Assembly: GCF_003240565.2 (NCBI RefSeq)
Contig: NZ_CP117257.1
Span: 62,001 to 126,000 of the forward strand
Reading direction: 5' to 3'
DNA length: 64,000 nucleotides
Source: Rhizobium tumorigenes
Lineage (GTDB): Bacteria > Pseudomonadota > Alphaproteobacteria > Rhizobiales > Rhizobiaceae
The notes under the pieces were generated by a model. That model was not told the origin of the DNA, did not search any database, and was given only the letters and a program-made list of their open reading frames with translations. Shown in pieces: positions 36,387 through 46,833 of this stretch. The translations under genes and the position numbers were made by a program. Within the stretch, counting starts at the first letter, position 1; every line of letters starts with the position of its first letter.

Positions 36387-39300
36387 GTGGCCATCGCCCA
36401 TTTCTCAGCCAGCATCGTGAGCCGCGGCGGCGGCCGCAGCGTGGTGCTGTCTGCTGCCTACCGGCACTGCGCGAAGATGGAATATGAACGCGAGGCTCGT
36501 ACCATCGATTACACCCGCAAACAGGGGCTGCTTCATGAGGAGTTTGTACTTCCTGCGGATGCTCCGAAATGGGTGCGGGCGCTGATCGCCGATCGCTCGG
36601 TATCGGGAGCTGTCGAAGCCTTCTGGAACAAGGTCGAGGCTTTCGAAAAGCGCTCCGATGCGCAGCTTGCCCGGGACCTGACAATCGCTCTTCCGCTGGA
36701 GCTCACCCCGGAGCAGAACATCGCGTTAGTTCGCGACTTCGTGGAAAAACACATCCACGCCAAGGGCATGGTTGCCGATTGGGTCTACCACGACAATCCA
36801 GGCAATCCGCACATCCATCTGATGACGACATTGCGCCCGCTGACCGAGGAGGGGTTCGGATCGAAGAAGGTTGCGGTCAATGGCGAGGATGGCCAGCCGG
36901 TCCGCACGAAGTCCGGCAAAATCCTCTATGAGCTCTGGGCCGGATCGACGGATGACTTCAATTCCTTACGCGATGGATGGTTCGAGCGGCTGAACCATCA
37001 CCTGGCGCTCGGCGGCATCGATCACCGTATCGACGGCCGTTCCTACGAGAGGCAGGGTATCGAGCTCGAACCGACGATCCATCTCGGCGTTGGCGCCAAG
37101 GCGATCGAGCGCAAGGCGCAGGAGCAGGGCGTCCGGCCAGAGCTTGAGCGCATCGAATTGAACGAAGAGCGGCGGAGCGAGAATGCCCGCCGTATTCTTC
37201 GCAATCCGGGCATCGTGGTTGACCTGATCACCCGCGAGAAGAGCGTCTTCGATGAGCGCGATGTCGCCAAGGTTCTGCATCGTTATGTCGATGACCCGAC
37301 TGTCTTCCAGCAACTGATGTTACGCATCATCCTGAATCCAGAGGTTCTCCGGCTGCAGCGCGACACGATCGACTTTTCCACCGGGGAGAAGATGCCTGCC
37401 CGTTATTCGACCCGGGCGATGATCCGGCTGGAAGCGACGATGGTGCGACAGGCGTTATGGCTGTCGAACCGGGATGGTCATGATGTCTCCGATGCTGCTC
37501 TCGACGCAACGGTCCGGCGCCATGCGCAGCTGTCTGACGAGCAGAAAACCGCGATCGAGCGGATCGCCGGTCCCGCCCGGATCGCGGCCGTGGTTGGACG
37601 CGCCGGCGCCGGCAAAACCACGATGATGAAGTCTGCCCGCGAGGCGTGGGAACTGGCTGGATATCGTGTGGTTGGCGGAGCGCTTGCCGGCAAGGCGGCG
37701 GAGGGGCTGGAAAAGGAAGCCGGGATCCAGAGCCGCACGCTTGCGTCGTGGGAACTGCGCTGGAACCGTGGCCGTGACGTTCTCAATGAGAAGACAGTCT
37801 TCGTCATGGACGAGGCGGGCATGGTCGCATCAAAACAGATGGCGGGCTTTGTCGATGCCGTGGTCAGGTCCGGTGCCAAGATCGTCCTGGTCGGCGATCC
37901 CGAACAGCTCCAGCCGATCGAGGCGGGGGCTGCCTTCCGCGCCATCGTCGACCGCATCGGCTATGCCGAACTCGAGACGATCTATCGCCAGCGCGAAGAC
38001 TGGATGCGTAAAGCGTCGCTTGATCTGGCGCGGGGGAATGTCGAAAGGGCGCTGGCCGCCTACAATTCAAATGCCAGGATTACCGGCGAGCGTTTGAAGG
38101 CGGAAGCAGTCGAGAGCCTGATCGCTGACTGGAACCATAGCTACGATCCGGCGAAGACCGCGCTCATCCTCGCGCATCTGCGCCGCGATGTCCGCATGCT
38201 GAACGTCATGGCCCGCGAAAAACTGGTCGAGCGCGGCATTGTGGGTGATGGCCACGTCTTCAAGACGGCTGACGGTATTCGCCAGTTCGATGCAGGCGAC
38301 CAGATCGTCTTCTTGAAGAACGAGACCTCGCTCGGCGTCAAGAACGGCATGATCGCTCATGTCACTGAGGCCGCACCGAACAGGATCGTTGCTGTCGTCG
38401 GAGAAGGTGATCAGCGCCGGCAGGTCATCGTCGAGCAACGCTTTTACAGCAATCTCGATCATGGTTACGCCACCACGATCCATAAAAGCCAAGGCGCGAC
38501 CGTCGACCGCGTGAAGGTGTTGGCAAGTCTCTCGCTGGACCGGCATCTGACCTATGTGGCGATGACCCGCCATCGCGAGGATCTGCAGCTTTATTATGGG
38601 ACGCGATCCTTCGCCTTTAACGGCGGCCTGGCCAAGGTACTCTCCCGAAAAAATGCTAAGGAGACCACGCTCGATTACGAGCGCGGAAAGCTTTACCGCG
38701 AGGCGCTGCGGTTTGCGGAAAGTCGCGGGCTCAACATCATCCAGGTGGCCCGCACACTTGTCCGCGACCGGCTTGACTGGACGCTGCGCCAAAAGACGAA
38801 ATTGGTCGATCTCGGCCAGCGCCTTGCAGACTTTGCAGAGCGTCTCGGTCTGCACCACCCCTTAAAAACCCAAACGATGGAGGCCGTGCCCATGGTCGCA
38901 GGCATCAAGACATTTTCCGGTTCCGTTGAAGACACTGTAGAGAACAAGCTCGACACCGATCCAGCCCTCAGACGACAATGGGAAGAGGTTTCGACCCGTT
39001 TTGCCTACGTCTTTGCCGATCCCGAGGCCGCCTTCCGGGCGATGAACTTCGATGCGGTGCTAGAGGATAAGGAAACGGCCAAACTGGCGCTTCAGACGCT
39101 GACGACCGCCCCGGCGTCGATCGGACCGCTAAGGGGCAAGACCGGCATTCTTGCCAGCAAGACTGAGCGCGAGGACCGCCGTGTCGCAGACCTCAATGTT
39201 CCGGCCTTGAAGCGCGATCTTGAGCAGTATCTGAGGATGCGCGAGACCGCCGCGCAGCGGCTGCGGGCTGACGAGCAGGTATTGCGTCAGCGCGTGTCGA

Positions 39301-39686
39301 TCGACATCCCAGCATTGTCGCCGGCAGCACATCTGGTGCTGGAGCGTGTGCGTGATGCGATCGACCGCAACGATCTGCCGGCGGCCATGGCCTATGCACT
39401 CAGTAATCGCGAAACCAAGACTGAGATCGACGGGTTCAACCAGGCCGTCACTGAGCGGTTCGGGGAACGCACACTGCTCACCAATGCCGCGCGTGAACCG
39501 TCCGGAAAACTCTTCGACAAACTCTCCGACGGAATGCAGGCAGACCTGAAGGAGCGGCTGAAAGAAGCCTGGCCGGTTATGCGCACGGCTCAGCAGCTTA
39601 GTGCTCACGAGCGCACCGTCCAGACCTTGCGGCAGGCCGAAGATTTGCATCTCGCCCAGCGCCAGACTCCGGTGATGAAACAATGA
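36387..39686 (+). CDS. traA: TraA, conjugal relaxase-helicase
   Basis: 1099 residues from a GTG at 36387 ([14 protein letters not shown]); frames upstream to 36225 run through oriT and are not coding. The N-terminal MobA/MobL relaxase has the HUH-type motif [10 protein letters not shown] near 140. A RecD/TraI-like helicase follows with Walker A G-R-A-G-A-G-K-T near 403 and [22 protein letters not shown] and Y-V-A-M-T-R-H-R-E are the later helicase motifs. TraA nicks oriT and unwinds the strand for transfer. First gene of traA-traF-traB-traH, under TraR control. Confidence 0.96.
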   Translation: MAIAHFSASIVSRGGGRSVVLSAAYRHCAKMEYEREARTIDYTRKQGLLHEEFVLPADAPKWVRALIADRSVSGAVEAFWNKVEAFEKRSDAQLARDLTIALPLELTPEQNIALVRDFVEKHIHAKGMVADWVYHDNPGNPHIHLMTTLRPLTEEGFGSKKVAVNGEDGQPVRTKSGKILYELWAGSTDDFNSLRDGWFERLNHHLALGGIDHRIDGRSYERQGIELEPTIHLGVGAKAIERKAQEQGVRPELERIELNEERRSENARRILRNPGIVVDLITREKSVFDERDVAKVLHRYVDDPTVFQQLMLRIILNPEVLRLQRDTIDFSTGEKMPARYSTRAMIRLEATMVRQALWLSNRDGHDVSDAALDATVRRHAQLSDEQKTAIERIAGPARIAAVVGRAGAGKTTMMKSAREAWELAGYRVVGGALAGKAAEGLEKEAGIQSRTLASWELRWNRGRDVLNEKTVFVMDEAGMVASKQMAGFVDAVVRSGAKIVLVGDPEQLQPIEAGAAFRAIVDRIGYAELETIYRQREDWMRKASLDLARGNVERALAAYNSNARITGERLKAEAVESLIADWNHSYDPAKTALILAHLRRDVRMLNVMAREKLVERGIVGDGHVFKTADGIRQFDAGDQIVFLKNETSLGVKNGMIAHVTEAAPNRIVAVVGEGDQRRQVIVEQRFYSNLDHGYATTIHKSQGATVDRVKVLASLSLDRHLTYVAMTRHREDLQLYYGTRSFAFNGGLAKVLSRKNAKETTLDYERGKLYREALRFAESRGLNIIQVARTLVRDRLDWTLRQKTKLVDLGQRLADFAERLGLHHPLKTQTMEAVPMVAGIKTFSGSVEDTVENKLDTDPALRRQWEEVSTRFAYVFADPEAAFRAMNFDAVLEDKETAKLALQTLTTAPASIGPLRGKTGILASKTEREDRRVADLNVPALKRDLEQYLRMRETAAQRLRADEQVLRQRVSIDIPALSPAAHLVLERVRDAIDRNDLPAAMAYALSNRETKTEIDGFNQAVTERFGERTLLTNAAREPSGKLFDKLSDGMQADLKERLKEAWPVMRTAQQLSAHERTVQTLRQAEDLHLAQRQTPVMKQ

Positions 39687-40210
39687 GGCGGCGCGTTCTC
39701 CTATTCCTGGCCTGCGTGGGCGGGATGATCGCCGCTCTGGCGGCAATCGCATACTTCGGCGGCTTTCGATTGAACCTGACGCCGAGCGAGCCGCTTGGGC
39801 TCTGGCGTATCATGGCCCTGCAGCGTCCGGTCGAGGTCGGCGATCTCGTGTTCATCTGCCCACCGGCGACCGCGTCATTCGAGGAGGCACGGCGCCGCGG
39901 CTATGTCAGGAGTGGCCTCTGCCCCAGTGGCTTTGCGCCGCTTATCAAGACAGTCTCGGCACTTCCCGGACAGCATGTCGAAATCGGCGCAAATGTCACT
40001 GTCGACGGCAGGCCTCTCGCCTCATCGATCGTTCGCGCGAGCGATGGCGAGGGCAGGCCGATCACACCGTTCAAAACCGGCATCGTGCCCCTGAGAAATC
40101 TGTTTCTTCACTCATCCTTTGCGAGCTCCTATGATAGTCGGTATTTTGGACCGGTTCCCGACACGGGCCTTCTCGGCCTGGCGCGGCCGGTCCTCACGTT
40201 CGATCCATAA
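39683..40210 (+). CDS. traF: TraF, conjugal transfer S26-type peptidase
   Basis: 175 residues. One N-terminal membrane helix, then [10 protein letters not shown] with the nucleophile Ser near 35, a P-L-I-K-T-V block with the general-base Lys, and [11 protein letters not shown] near the end. TraF-type peptidases, related to signal peptidase I, process the pilin precursor (TrbC) in the periplasm. It starts within the traA stop (ATGA). Confidence 0.93.
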   Translation: MRRRVLLFLACVGGMIAALAAIAYFGGFRLNLTPSEPLGLWRIMALQRPVEVGDLVFICPPATASFEEARRRGYVRSGLCPSGFAPLIKTVSALPGQHVEIGANVTVDGRPLASSIVRASDGEGRPITPFKTGIVPLRNLFLHSSFASSYDSRYFGPVPDTGLLGLARPVLTFDP

Positions 40211-41396
40211 CTGGCGGCGACCCTGCCTACTCATCGCGGTATCCGTCGCTTGCGGCTGGACTGCCTGGAGCGGTCATGTCCTGGCCCTTCCGGTCGCTGT
40301 GTTGTTTCCGGCGCTATGGGCGATGTCACCGTCGCGGCTAACGGCGGTGCTCGTGTCGGCGGGATATTTTCTCGCTGCCTCGCGAGGGCTGCCGCAGGGC
40401 GTCGCCAACTTCTACGCCGCCGATCTCTGGCCCGGCCTTCTGCTTTGGGTGGCCGCTTCGCTCTCCTTTGCCGGTGTGCATGCGGCCCTCTGGAAAGGGC
40501 AACCGGAAGGGCAGTCTACGGGGAAAGGTCGACCGGGAATGGGCAGGGCGGCGCGCTATCTGGCGGCGGCGATGCTCATGGGACTGCCGCCCCTCGGCAT
40601 AACCGGCTGGGCGCATCCGCTCACCGCTACGGGTGTGCTCTTTCCGGGATGGGGATGGTGGGGGCTTGGCGCAATGACAGCCGGCCTCGCGATGATGACA
40701 TCGCGATATTGGCCGGCTGTCGCCATCGTCCTGGGAGGATTCTGGCTCTGGTCCGCCGCTACTTGGACTTCACCTGATATACCCGAGGGATGGAAGGGCG
40801 TCGACCTCGAACAGGGCTCGAGCCTCGGACGAGACGGTTCGCTCGACCATCACCGTGACCTGATCGCAACGGTGCACGCGGCGGCATCGGCGAAAACACG
40901 GCTCATCGTTCTTCCCGAAAGTGCACTGGGCTTCTGGACGCCGACCGTCGCGCGGCTCTGGCAGCAAGGTCTGCGAGGCTCGGAGCAAACTGTGATCGCC
41001 GGCGCGGCCGTCCTCGATGCCAGCGGTTATGACAATGTCATGGTGGCGATCTCGGCTGGCGGAGACCGTGTCCTCTATCGCGAGCGCATGCCGGTTCCGG
41101 TTTCGATGTGGCAGCCGTGGCGGACGTGGGCCGGGCGGGACGGTGGAGCTCGCGCACATTTGTTCGACAATCCTGCCGTCGAGATCGATGGAAACAGGAT
41201 TGCGCCGCTGATCTGCTACGAGCAGCTCATCCTCTGGCCTGTCCTGCAATCGATGCTGCATTCCCCGATCGCAATCGTCGCCCCGGGCAACGGATGGTGG
41301 ACGGCGGGAACGTCAATCGTCGCCATTCAAAACGTCAGCGTGATGGCCTGGGCAAAGCTGTTTGGACTGCCCGTCGTCACAGCGTTCAACAGATAA
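40131..41396 (+). CDS. traB: TraB, conjugation protein of the carbon-nitrogen hydrolase fold
   Basis: 421 residues from the ATG at 40131, overlapping traF by 80 bases; a TTG at 40119 is in frame but less likely. The N-terminal half has several membrane helices ([16 protein letters not shown]). The C-terminal half resembles apolipoprotein N-acyltransferase: [10 protein letters not shown] with the Glu, and P-L-I-C-Y-E-Q with the Cys. Ti-type TraB raises transfer frequency but is not essential in the known system; the biochemical role is unsettled. Confidence 0.93.
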   Translation: MIVGILDRFPTRAFSAWRGRSSRSIHNWRRPCLLIAVSVACGWTAWSGHVLALPVAVLFPALWAMSPSRLTAVLVSAGYFLAASRGLPQGVANFYAADLWPGLLLWVAASLSFAGVHAALWKGQPEGQSTGKGRPGMGRAARYLAAAMLMGLPPLGITGWAHPLTATGVLFPGWGWWGLGAMTAGLAMMTSRYWPAVAIVLGGFWLWSAATWTSPDIPEGWKGVDLEQGSSLGRDGSLDHHRDLIATVHAAASAKTRLIVLPESALGFWTPTVARLWQQGLRGSEQTVIAGAAVLDASGYDNVMVAISAGGDRVLYRERMPVPVSMWQPWRTWAGRDGGARAHLFDNPAVEIDGNRIAPLICYEQLILWPVLQSMLHSPIAIVAPGNGWWTAGTSIVAIQNVSVMAWAKLFGLPVVTAFNR

Positions 41397-41400
41397 GGAA

Positions 41401-42039
41401 TTGTTTGCGATAGTCGATGCCGCCCTCATCAAGGAATGCAGCGATCCCGGCCTGAAGCCGGCGATCGTCGAACAGTTCATCGAGCGGGCAGGGGCACCGG
41501 ACCCGCTCGCAATCACGGTCCGCTCCGGAAACCGCGTCATCCTGGTGCCCAGGCCGAAGACAGCGGAGGAAGCGCTCGCGCTGATACGCGAGAACCTCGG
41601 CCGCAACACCGTGCGCGTCGGGATCACACAATATCCTGCCGGGCTCGGCATCGTGGAGGCGGGCCAGCTGAAGCCGGACCTGGTCGATGCCTGCGCCAAT
41701 CTTCGGATGGGAACCGCTCTGTTCGCGAAGGTCTATCGCATCGTCAACAAATGGTACGGCAATCCGACCGACAAGGACGTTCTGCCGCAGGTGTTCGACG
41801 ATGCGATCATTGCTTGGCAGACCGGGTACTTCGAGGGGACAGCCGTGTTCCGGGCAGCCGATCCCGGCGACGTGAAGCTGCCAGAGCCGGAACCAACGGT
41901 GGAATCGGAAACGTCCGAAGTCGGCAGTGACAAGATGAAGGGCGGCAACGTCGATCCTGCACTTGGGGAGGAGCGGGTCGACCCGAACAAGGCCGGTATT
42001 CGGATCGACCTTTCTGGCATCGGCGCGCGCGAGAAGTGA
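41401..42039 (+). CDS. traH: TraH, conjugal transfer protein
   Basis: About 212 residues if begun at the TTG at 41401 (L-F-A-I-V-D-A-A-L-I); a TTG at 41362 overlapping traB is the alternative, and no ATG fits. Conserved stretches are G-L-K-P-A-I-V-E-Q-F-I-E, V-R-V-G-I-T-Q-Y-P-A-G and F-A-K-V-Y-R-I-V-N-K-W-Y-G-N-P-T. The distribution resembles a VirB1-like transglycosylase-related protein. A Glu/Pro-rich linker leads to the conserved C-terminus D-P-N-K-A-G-I-R-I-D-L-S. Last gene of the traAFBH operon. Confidence 0.9.
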   Translation: MFAIVDAALIKECSDPGLKPAIVEQFIERAGAPDPLAITVRSGNRVILVPRPKTAEEALALIRENLGRNTVRVGITQYPAGLGIVEAGQLKPDLVDACANLRMGTALFAKVYRIVNKWYGNPTDKDVLPQVFDDAIIAWQTGYFEGTAVFRAADPGDVKLPEPEPTVESETSEVGSDKMKGGNVDPALGEERVDPNKAGIRIDLSGIGAREK

Positions 42040-42571
42040 GGAACAAGCTCCTCGCTTCTGCGTGGGTGAACGCGGGTCAGGAGGAAAGTTTGTTCGGTGC
42101 GCGCGCCAAGCGAATCGCTCCTCAACGAGAGCGTGGCGGAAAACAACCACGTGTCGCCACCCTCAACAATGCATTCTATCTTCGGTCACTAGGCGCTATG
42201 ATTTCTTCTTCAAAATTGCAGGCATTAGGGTATTTCGTGCCTTCCGTCGCCGCAGGCATGTGAAGATTTGCACCGTCGTTCTGTCGTTCTGTCGTTCGGC
42301 GCTGGCATCTCTTTAGAATGGCTCTTATAAGGGGCATGACGCAGTACGCGCTGTGTTGCGGCTTAGAATCCGCAGATGAACGGTTGGCGCTGACCGAAAC
42401 GGTGCCAGGAACCCTCTGACCTTGTGGCCGGGGGCCTGTGACGCATGTCCAGGCGCCTCGGTGCTAAAGGTCTCAGGGCCGATTCATCTCGGATTCTAAC
42501 CCCCGGCTAGGGTTCAAAGGGTTCAACGTCAGCGGGGGCGCACCGCAGACAAAACCAGGGTTAGGTCAGGA
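42040..42571 (+). other. 532-base region between traH and traM
   Basis: No gene supported. It carries a tra-box-like site at 42258-42275 and presumably the traM promoter. A repeat of GTCGTTCT occurs near 42276-42295. Confidence 0.5.
42258..42275 (+). promoter_or_regulatory. degenerate tra box upstream of traM
   Basis: ATGTGAAGATTTGCACCG keeps 14 or so of the 18 positions of the tra box and its dyad pattern. It lies about 300 bases before traM. In known Ti plasmids TraR activates traM through weaker tra boxes, giving negative feedback. Confidence 0.6.
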
Positions 42572-42880
42572 ATGGAATCGGAAGATGCAACATTGACGAA
42601 GAAGGTCGAGCTTCGCCCATTGGTTGGGCTGACGCGTGGACTACCTCCGGCGGACTTGGAAGCAATCACGATCGATGCTATCCGGACACACCGGCAGTTG
42701 GTGGAGAAAGCCGATGAACTCTTCCAGGCTCTCCCGGAGACTTACAAAACCGGGAAAGAAGCCGGCGGCCCACAGCATGTTCGATACATTGAAGCGAGCA
42801 TCGAAATGCATGCGCAGATGAGCGCTGTGAACACGCTGATCAGTATCCTTGGCTTCATTCCCAAGGTCGTCGTTAACTGA
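42572..42880 (+). CDS. traM: TraM, quorum-sensing anti-activator of TraR
   Basis: 102 residues, the exact family length, with K-V-E-L-R-P-L-V-G-L-T-R-G-L-P-P near the start and Y-I-E-A-S-I-E-M-H-A-Q-M-S-A, ending L-G-F-I-P-K-V-V-V-N. In Agrobacterium TraM binds TraR, blocks DNA binding and sets the cell-density threshold for conjugation. It is intact here, unlike the broken second copy near 47 kb. It sits downstream of traH on the same strand, with its own weak tra box. Confidence 0.96.
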   Translation: MESEDATLTKKVELRPLVGLTRGLPPADLEAITIDAIRTHRQLVEKADELFQALPETYKTGKEAGGPQHVRYIEASIEMHAQMSAVNTLISILGFIPKVVVN

Positions 42881-43197
42881 CAACGGTCAAAGTCAGGCGC
42901 GGACATCATCGTGTGATGGCAGATATGGCTATATAGTTTGGTTTCCGTGCTTAAACTGCCCGATCTAGTGGAGGCGTTGCCCATTATGCCGACGAGTTCT
43001 GTGTGTCATTTGATCTCGCCAGTGTTTCGTTTGATCGGGTCTGTCGAATGAAGTTTGGTAGAGTGATGCTTTTGAAAGGTCATCCGAGATTGAAGGACCT
43101 GCTCGCACTCCTTTTAAGAAACTGGCGGGTGGGGTGCTCGCGACCTCTGGTGCATCTGAGTACATAACGGGGAGATGGAGGCACAGACAATACGGCG
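42881..43197 (+). other. 317-base region without a supported gene
   Basis: Stop-rich in the frames that look most protein-like. A minus frame at 42965-43201 has no family features. Probably intergenic or decayed. Confidence 0.4.
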
Positions 43198-43626
43198 TCA
43201 CGCTCTTCCGGCGTGCCCAAGGTAGTATGTAATTTTGTGGAGCCCGTTATGAAACCTTTCCCAATTGTCGACGATGATTGTCCCTAGCATTGCCATTGCG
43301 CCGCCAAGGATGGTGTAGACGAATGGACTATCGCTGAGAGAAGCGAAGGCAAACAGCGTTGCCAGGGAGCGACGAGATAGAGGAAATTCGCCGCTATGCC
43401 CGCCGGCGATTTGCCAAGTCCGTAGTCGCAGGCGAATTACGCGAGGAGGGTCAGAAAACAACGCTAACCCTGTCGCTGCCTTGGTCGAAGACGAGGCCTG
43501 CATGAACTGCATTGCCGTCTCCGGTGCCCATGACAGCAGCAACAGGTTGACCGCAATGATGCTGACATCGATAAAGCTGACCGCAGATCCCAGCCATCCG
43601 ACCAATCTGAAGCGCTCGCCTGGCAT
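43198..43626 (-). CDS. hypothetical protein with two membrane segments
   Basis: About 142 residues from the ATG at 43626 (M-P-G-E-R-F-R-L-V-G-W-L-G-S). Hydrophobic stretches lie at roughly 8-30 and 103-121. I recognise no family, and the codon use between the two helices is poor, so it may be a remnant of a membrane-protein gene. Confidence 0.35.
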   Translation of the reverse strand: MPGERFRLVGWLGSAVSFIDVSIIAVNLLLLSWAPETAMQFMQASSSTKAATGLALFSDPPRVIRLRLRTWQIAGGHSGEFPLSRRSLATLFAFASLSDSPFVYTILGGAMAMLGTIIVDNWERFHNGLHKITYYLGHAGRA

Positions 43627-43908
43627 TCTCCATGCTAGAAGCACCGTTGTGATGGAGTAAATTTGGAGATGACAATGGCCGGCGGTGCGCAAATCAAACA
43701 GGACGACAGATTTGTATCGATCGCATATACGGTCGATTTTGTCCTACATCCCGCGCGAGATGCGCACTTGGCGGTGGCGGACCTGAGACGGGCATATTTG
43801 CCTCGCGCCTGTTCTCGTGGCCATCGTACCAGCGCAATTCCTGACACGGCGGAGACTTCGCTCTGTATGATGATCGATCTCTGTTGTGCAATCTATAGAT
43901 GCATCTAA

Positions 43909-44181
43909 TCAGTCGCCTCTGATGCTAACTCCATTGTCATAAAAGTCACGAACAATAACAAGACAGTCGGCAAATTCGACCTCGATGAAAAGGTCGCGAT
44001 ACTTGCGGACAATAACAGAATGTATATCAAAACGATGGTGGCTGAATTTGTCGACTATCAAATAGTCGACTTTCCGATCAATGCATAATTGCACGCAATC
44101 TCTTACCTGCAGCTCTGACTCACAGATATAAACAATCGTGCACGAAGATGAATTCGACGGCTTTTCCCGGTTAACCGACAC
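43909..44181 (-). CDS. small hypothetical protein, AT-rich
   Basis: 90 residues with a regular hydrophobic pattern (V-D-Y-L-I-V-D-K-F-S-H-H-R-F-D-I-H-S-V-I-V). It lies in DNA clearly lower in GC than the tra genes. The start overlaps the opposite-strand TrmO-like fragment by 44 bases. No family recognised. Confidence 0.35.
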   Translation of the reverse strand: MSVNREKPSNSSSCTIVYICESELQVRDCVQLCIDRKVDYLIVDKFSHHRFDIHSVIVRKYRDLFIEVEFADCLVIVRDFYDNGVSIRGD

Positions 44182-44491
44182 GCGCCAGGGCGTCGAGGTG
44201 TATGCGAAGCTTGAGGTTCTTTATTGGCTGCACGAGTCAGCGCGCGATATCGTCCTCCTGAGTCCTGCTGACGATGGAGAGATTCACGGTGCTTTCTCTC
44301 TTCGATCACCTGTGAGGCCTAACCCGATCGGAACGTCGATCGTGAAGGTGGAAGGAGTGTCTGGAAACTTGATTGCCGTACGTGGTCTTGACTGCTTGGA
44401 TGAAACACCGCTGTTGGATATCAAACCGGATCGCTCGTTATCAAAGCCTCTAGCCCCAACGAGGAAAAGTCCTTCGGTTCCGGCCGCCTGA
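44138..44491 (+). pseudogene. TrmO/VirR-like (TsaA domain) gene, N-terminally truncated
   Basis: 117 residues in frame to a TGA. The TsaA-domain core is clear: L-E-V-L-Y-W-L-H-E-S-A-R, F-S-L-R-S-P-V-R-P-N-P-I-G-T-S-I-V, R-G-L-D-C-L-D-E-T-P-L-L-D-I-K-P. TrmO methylates t6A37 in tRNA using SAM, and a member of this family (VirR) is known from Ti plasmid vir regions. The usual N-terminal 40 or so residues are missing and stops lie directly upstream, so this is probably a remnant. Confidence 0.65.
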
Positions 44492-44887
44492 CTGGCATGA
44501 TGCACCCGTCTTCGTTCCTCAGAAAAAGCCGCGGGTCGAGTTAGGCTCTACGGTGAACTGGTTTTCGCGAGGTTTCGGATGAGCAGCACAGCGATCGAAG
44601 CATACTTTGTTGCCGATTCCACCATCATTGCAGAAGTGGCTGCTGCTGCAAACGCGTTCAATCGAGTTGATGAACTTGCTGCATGGGCTCCAGGATTTCT
44701 CCGCGGCGAGTTGTCGCGAGGTTCCATTTATCCCGTGAGTTTGAGCTGTTAAGACTGGGCTCAAGAGGCCACTGAGCAATTCATGAGATATAAAGGTTTT
44801 GCTGACGGTACCGGAGCGGCGTTTCCTTCCAAAGTGTGCTCAAATTGTTCGTTTTCAATCGGACTGTGCTGCTAGGCGCCTAAGGGG
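44492..44887 (+). other. 396-base region, no gene recognised
   Basis: Several short open frames but no family match. It lies between two decayed genes and is probably decayed sequence too. Confidence 0.35.
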
Positions 44888-45139
44888 ATGCTGGGGATCG
44901 ACAAGGTTCGCCGTGAACTTTACGGCTCCTTGAGCAGATGGGACTGCAACGCGCGGCACGCAAACGAAGACGCACTTGCGATTGAAAGCGCAGCCAAAAC
45001 CTCAGTCCTCGAAGCTTTCGAGCGCAAACGCCCATCACGCAAACCGTTTTCTGAACATCTGCGGCGCAAGAGCAGCTACAGGCCCTCCGTCCATGTGACA
45101 CCCCCGCCGACTCACTGCCCACTCTTCGTCGAGAAGTAA
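44888..45139 (+). mobile_element. IS66-family TnpC transposase remnant
   Basis: 83 codons whose middle reads like the TnpC N-terminal region: an R-R-E-L-Y-G-S-L-S-R block, A-L-A-I-E-S-A-A-K-T, then F-E-R-K-R-P-S-R-K-P-F-S-E-H-L-R-R, matching the T-R-K-R-P-S-R-K-P-F-P-E-H-L-P-R segment of IS66 TnpC. The DDE domain is absent. No terminal inverted repeats were found, so only a fragment of the element is left. Confidence 0.6.
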
Positions 45140-45227
45140 CCGGACAACCTAAGCGTATTGGGTTCGCCCCTTTGTATCACGATTGATGCGTTGACTGCTG
45201 GATTTGCCTTAACCCTCAAAAGAGTTT

Positions 45228-45700
45228 TCATCGGATTGCCAGCGCGGTATGATGCGCCTTGGAGCGGACGTCGAAGCGCTTCATAGCTTCGTGAAGTTTG
45301 ACGCGGGCGCTGTTATTCGTCTCCTCCATCATCTTGCCAACGGTGATCCATCTCAGATGGTCGCTTCCTTGGGATCGAGCCATACGGCATCTTCCGCATG
45401 GGCGTGGTGCGAAGGAATGAAATACGGGCATGGATCTCCGATGGTCGCCGCTACCGCAACTGCATCGATCCCACGATCGAGATCGATCGCGGGCTTCTCC
45501 GATGCCAGCACGCCAACGACGGCTCGGCCAGATGCGGACTCATGGAGTTGTCCCGCACCATGCATGACCAGCGCTGCCCCCGTTGGGGTGGACACCATGA
45601 GCAGAGAAGCTCGCTTCTCGACATTTCGCGGTGACGACCTCGACCACTGCCTTAAGCGATGATCTCCTTCATCAATGAACATCGAGCGGCGTTCGGAATC
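45228..45700 (-). pseudogene. decayed second traR (quorum-sensing activator) copy
   Basis: Two minus-strand frames together match TraR. The C-terminal DNA-binding part reads [14 protein letters not shown] then [18 protein letters not shown], ending A-L-A-I-R. The other frame gives [21 protein letters not shown] and [14 protein letters not shown] frameshift near 45360-45430, a deletion of the D-V-E-G-V-K-Y region and loss of the N-terminal ligand-binding part make it non-functional. The intact traR is at 47.5 kb in the same orientation. Confidence 0.8.
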
Positions 45701-45940
45701 GCTCACATTCTGTTGGGGGAGGGGCGACGTGAAACGTGCTATGCAACCTTTTACCCCCAGACCATCCACGCGCCCGACGCCGTGAGTAACCGGAAAAAAC
45801 CGCTGGATCTGCCTGAAGTGTGAAGGGGTCAACAAAACAAATTATTTATGCCAATTTCTTCCGCCATGAGTGAATCAAAACACTGCGAAATTGGAAATAC
45901 CATTGAACAACAGGGACGAAGCTAGGCACTCTAAACGTTA

Positions 45941-46681
45941 TTAATGTCTTAGGCGTGTCACGAGACCTGAGACGACGCGCCTAGACAATCCATTGAAATC
46001 GTTATCAAAATGATGCCCACCACTGAAGCCGATAACTTCGGCACCGGTCTGCCGGAGCAATGGGCAAGCATTATTGCGGTCATCGCGCCCGTACATGCAT
46101 TGGACAATTGTTGGGTCAATCGATCTGAGGTCATTCAGAGGATTGCCGCCTTTACCTTCGGTTTCGAGTTGAAGCCAGCCCCTAAGTGAAACGACGTAGT
46201 CGACCTGATGTGACAATGCTAGGAGGGAGATTTGCTTAATCTGCTTTTTTTGCTCGTGGGTAAGCCGATTGAAGCTTGCTGGCATGACGTCAGCGCCGAA
46301 GGAATATCCTACAAGTAAAACATTCTGCACGCCGAAAAGCTTAGTGTAGACATCAATTAAACGTCCAAGATCTGCAGCAGTTTCGTTTGGAGACCGTTTG
46401 GCCCAAAAATAACGGAGTGAATTGACGCCAACGACGGGGATCCCTTCCCTCTGCAGATAGTTAGCAACCTCTTCGTCGATATTCTGCCATCCCGCATCGC
46501 CAGAGTAAAAGATCGCGACAGTGTTCTTGGTTGGATCCGCGCTAAACACGCGAAGAGGAATCCCTAATCGATTTTCGGCTCTATTCGACCACATGACATT
46601 GTTGACGCGTTCGTTCGCATATGCGGAATTAACTGCGGGAATAAGTGTTAACGCGAATACCAGTAAAAACTTAACTACCAT
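45941..46681 (-). CDS. virJ: VirJ/AcvB-family periplasmic virulence protein
   Basis: 246 residues with a signal peptide ending A-Y-A (about residue 22). An alpha/beta-hydrolase-like core holds T-V-A-I-F-Y-S-G-D-A-G-W, V-G-V-N-S-L-R-Y-F-W and the nucleophile-type V-G-Y-S-F-G-A-D. C-M-Y-G-R-D-D and G-G-H-H-F-D-N-D-F come near the end. Known VirJ and its chromosomal homologue AcvB act in the periplasm during T-DNA transfer; AcvB also hydrolyses lysyl-phosphatidylglycerol. It is isolated between a traR pseudogene and a broken traM, away from other vir genes. Partial vir boxes lie upstream. Confidence 0.88.
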   Translation of the reverse strand: MVVKFLLVFALTLIPAVNSAYANERVNNVMWSNRAENRLGIPLRVFSADPTKNTVAIFYSGDAGWQNIDEEVANYLQREGIPVVGVNSLRYFWAKRSPNETAADLGRLIDVYTKLFGVQNVLLVGYSFGADVMPASFNRLTHEQKKQIKQISLLALSHQVDYVVSLRGWLQLETEGKGGNPLNDLRSIDPTIVQCMYGRDDRNNACPLLRQTGAEVIGFSGGHHFDNDFNGLSRRVVSGLVTRLRH

Positions 46682-46742
46682 GTCGAGACCTTGCGTCAGT
46701 TGTTAACCTGTGTGTCGGCTATAAGGATAAGTTCGAACTGCT

Positions 46743-46788
46743 GTTTCAAGTTGATGTCGACTGTGTTGTGAGTTGTTACAGATGAAAC
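46743..46788 (-). promoter_or_regulatory. vir-box-like sites upstream of virJ
   Basis: The VirG consensus TNCAATTGAAAY is matched at about 10 of 12 positions by TACAGATGAAAC (46777-46788, plus orientation) and, reading the minus strand, by TCAACTTGAAAC (46743-46754). They lie 60-110 bases before the virJ start, a normal distance for VirG activation. Confidence 0.4.
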
Positions 46789-46833
46789 AGAAACCGATAA
46801 TCTTACCAAGCGATGGATTAAACTCGCGGCGAG

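Noticed and set aside
44519..44779. Minus-strand 86-codon frame next to the TrmO-like fragment
   Set aside because: No family features, and the region appears decayed on both strands.
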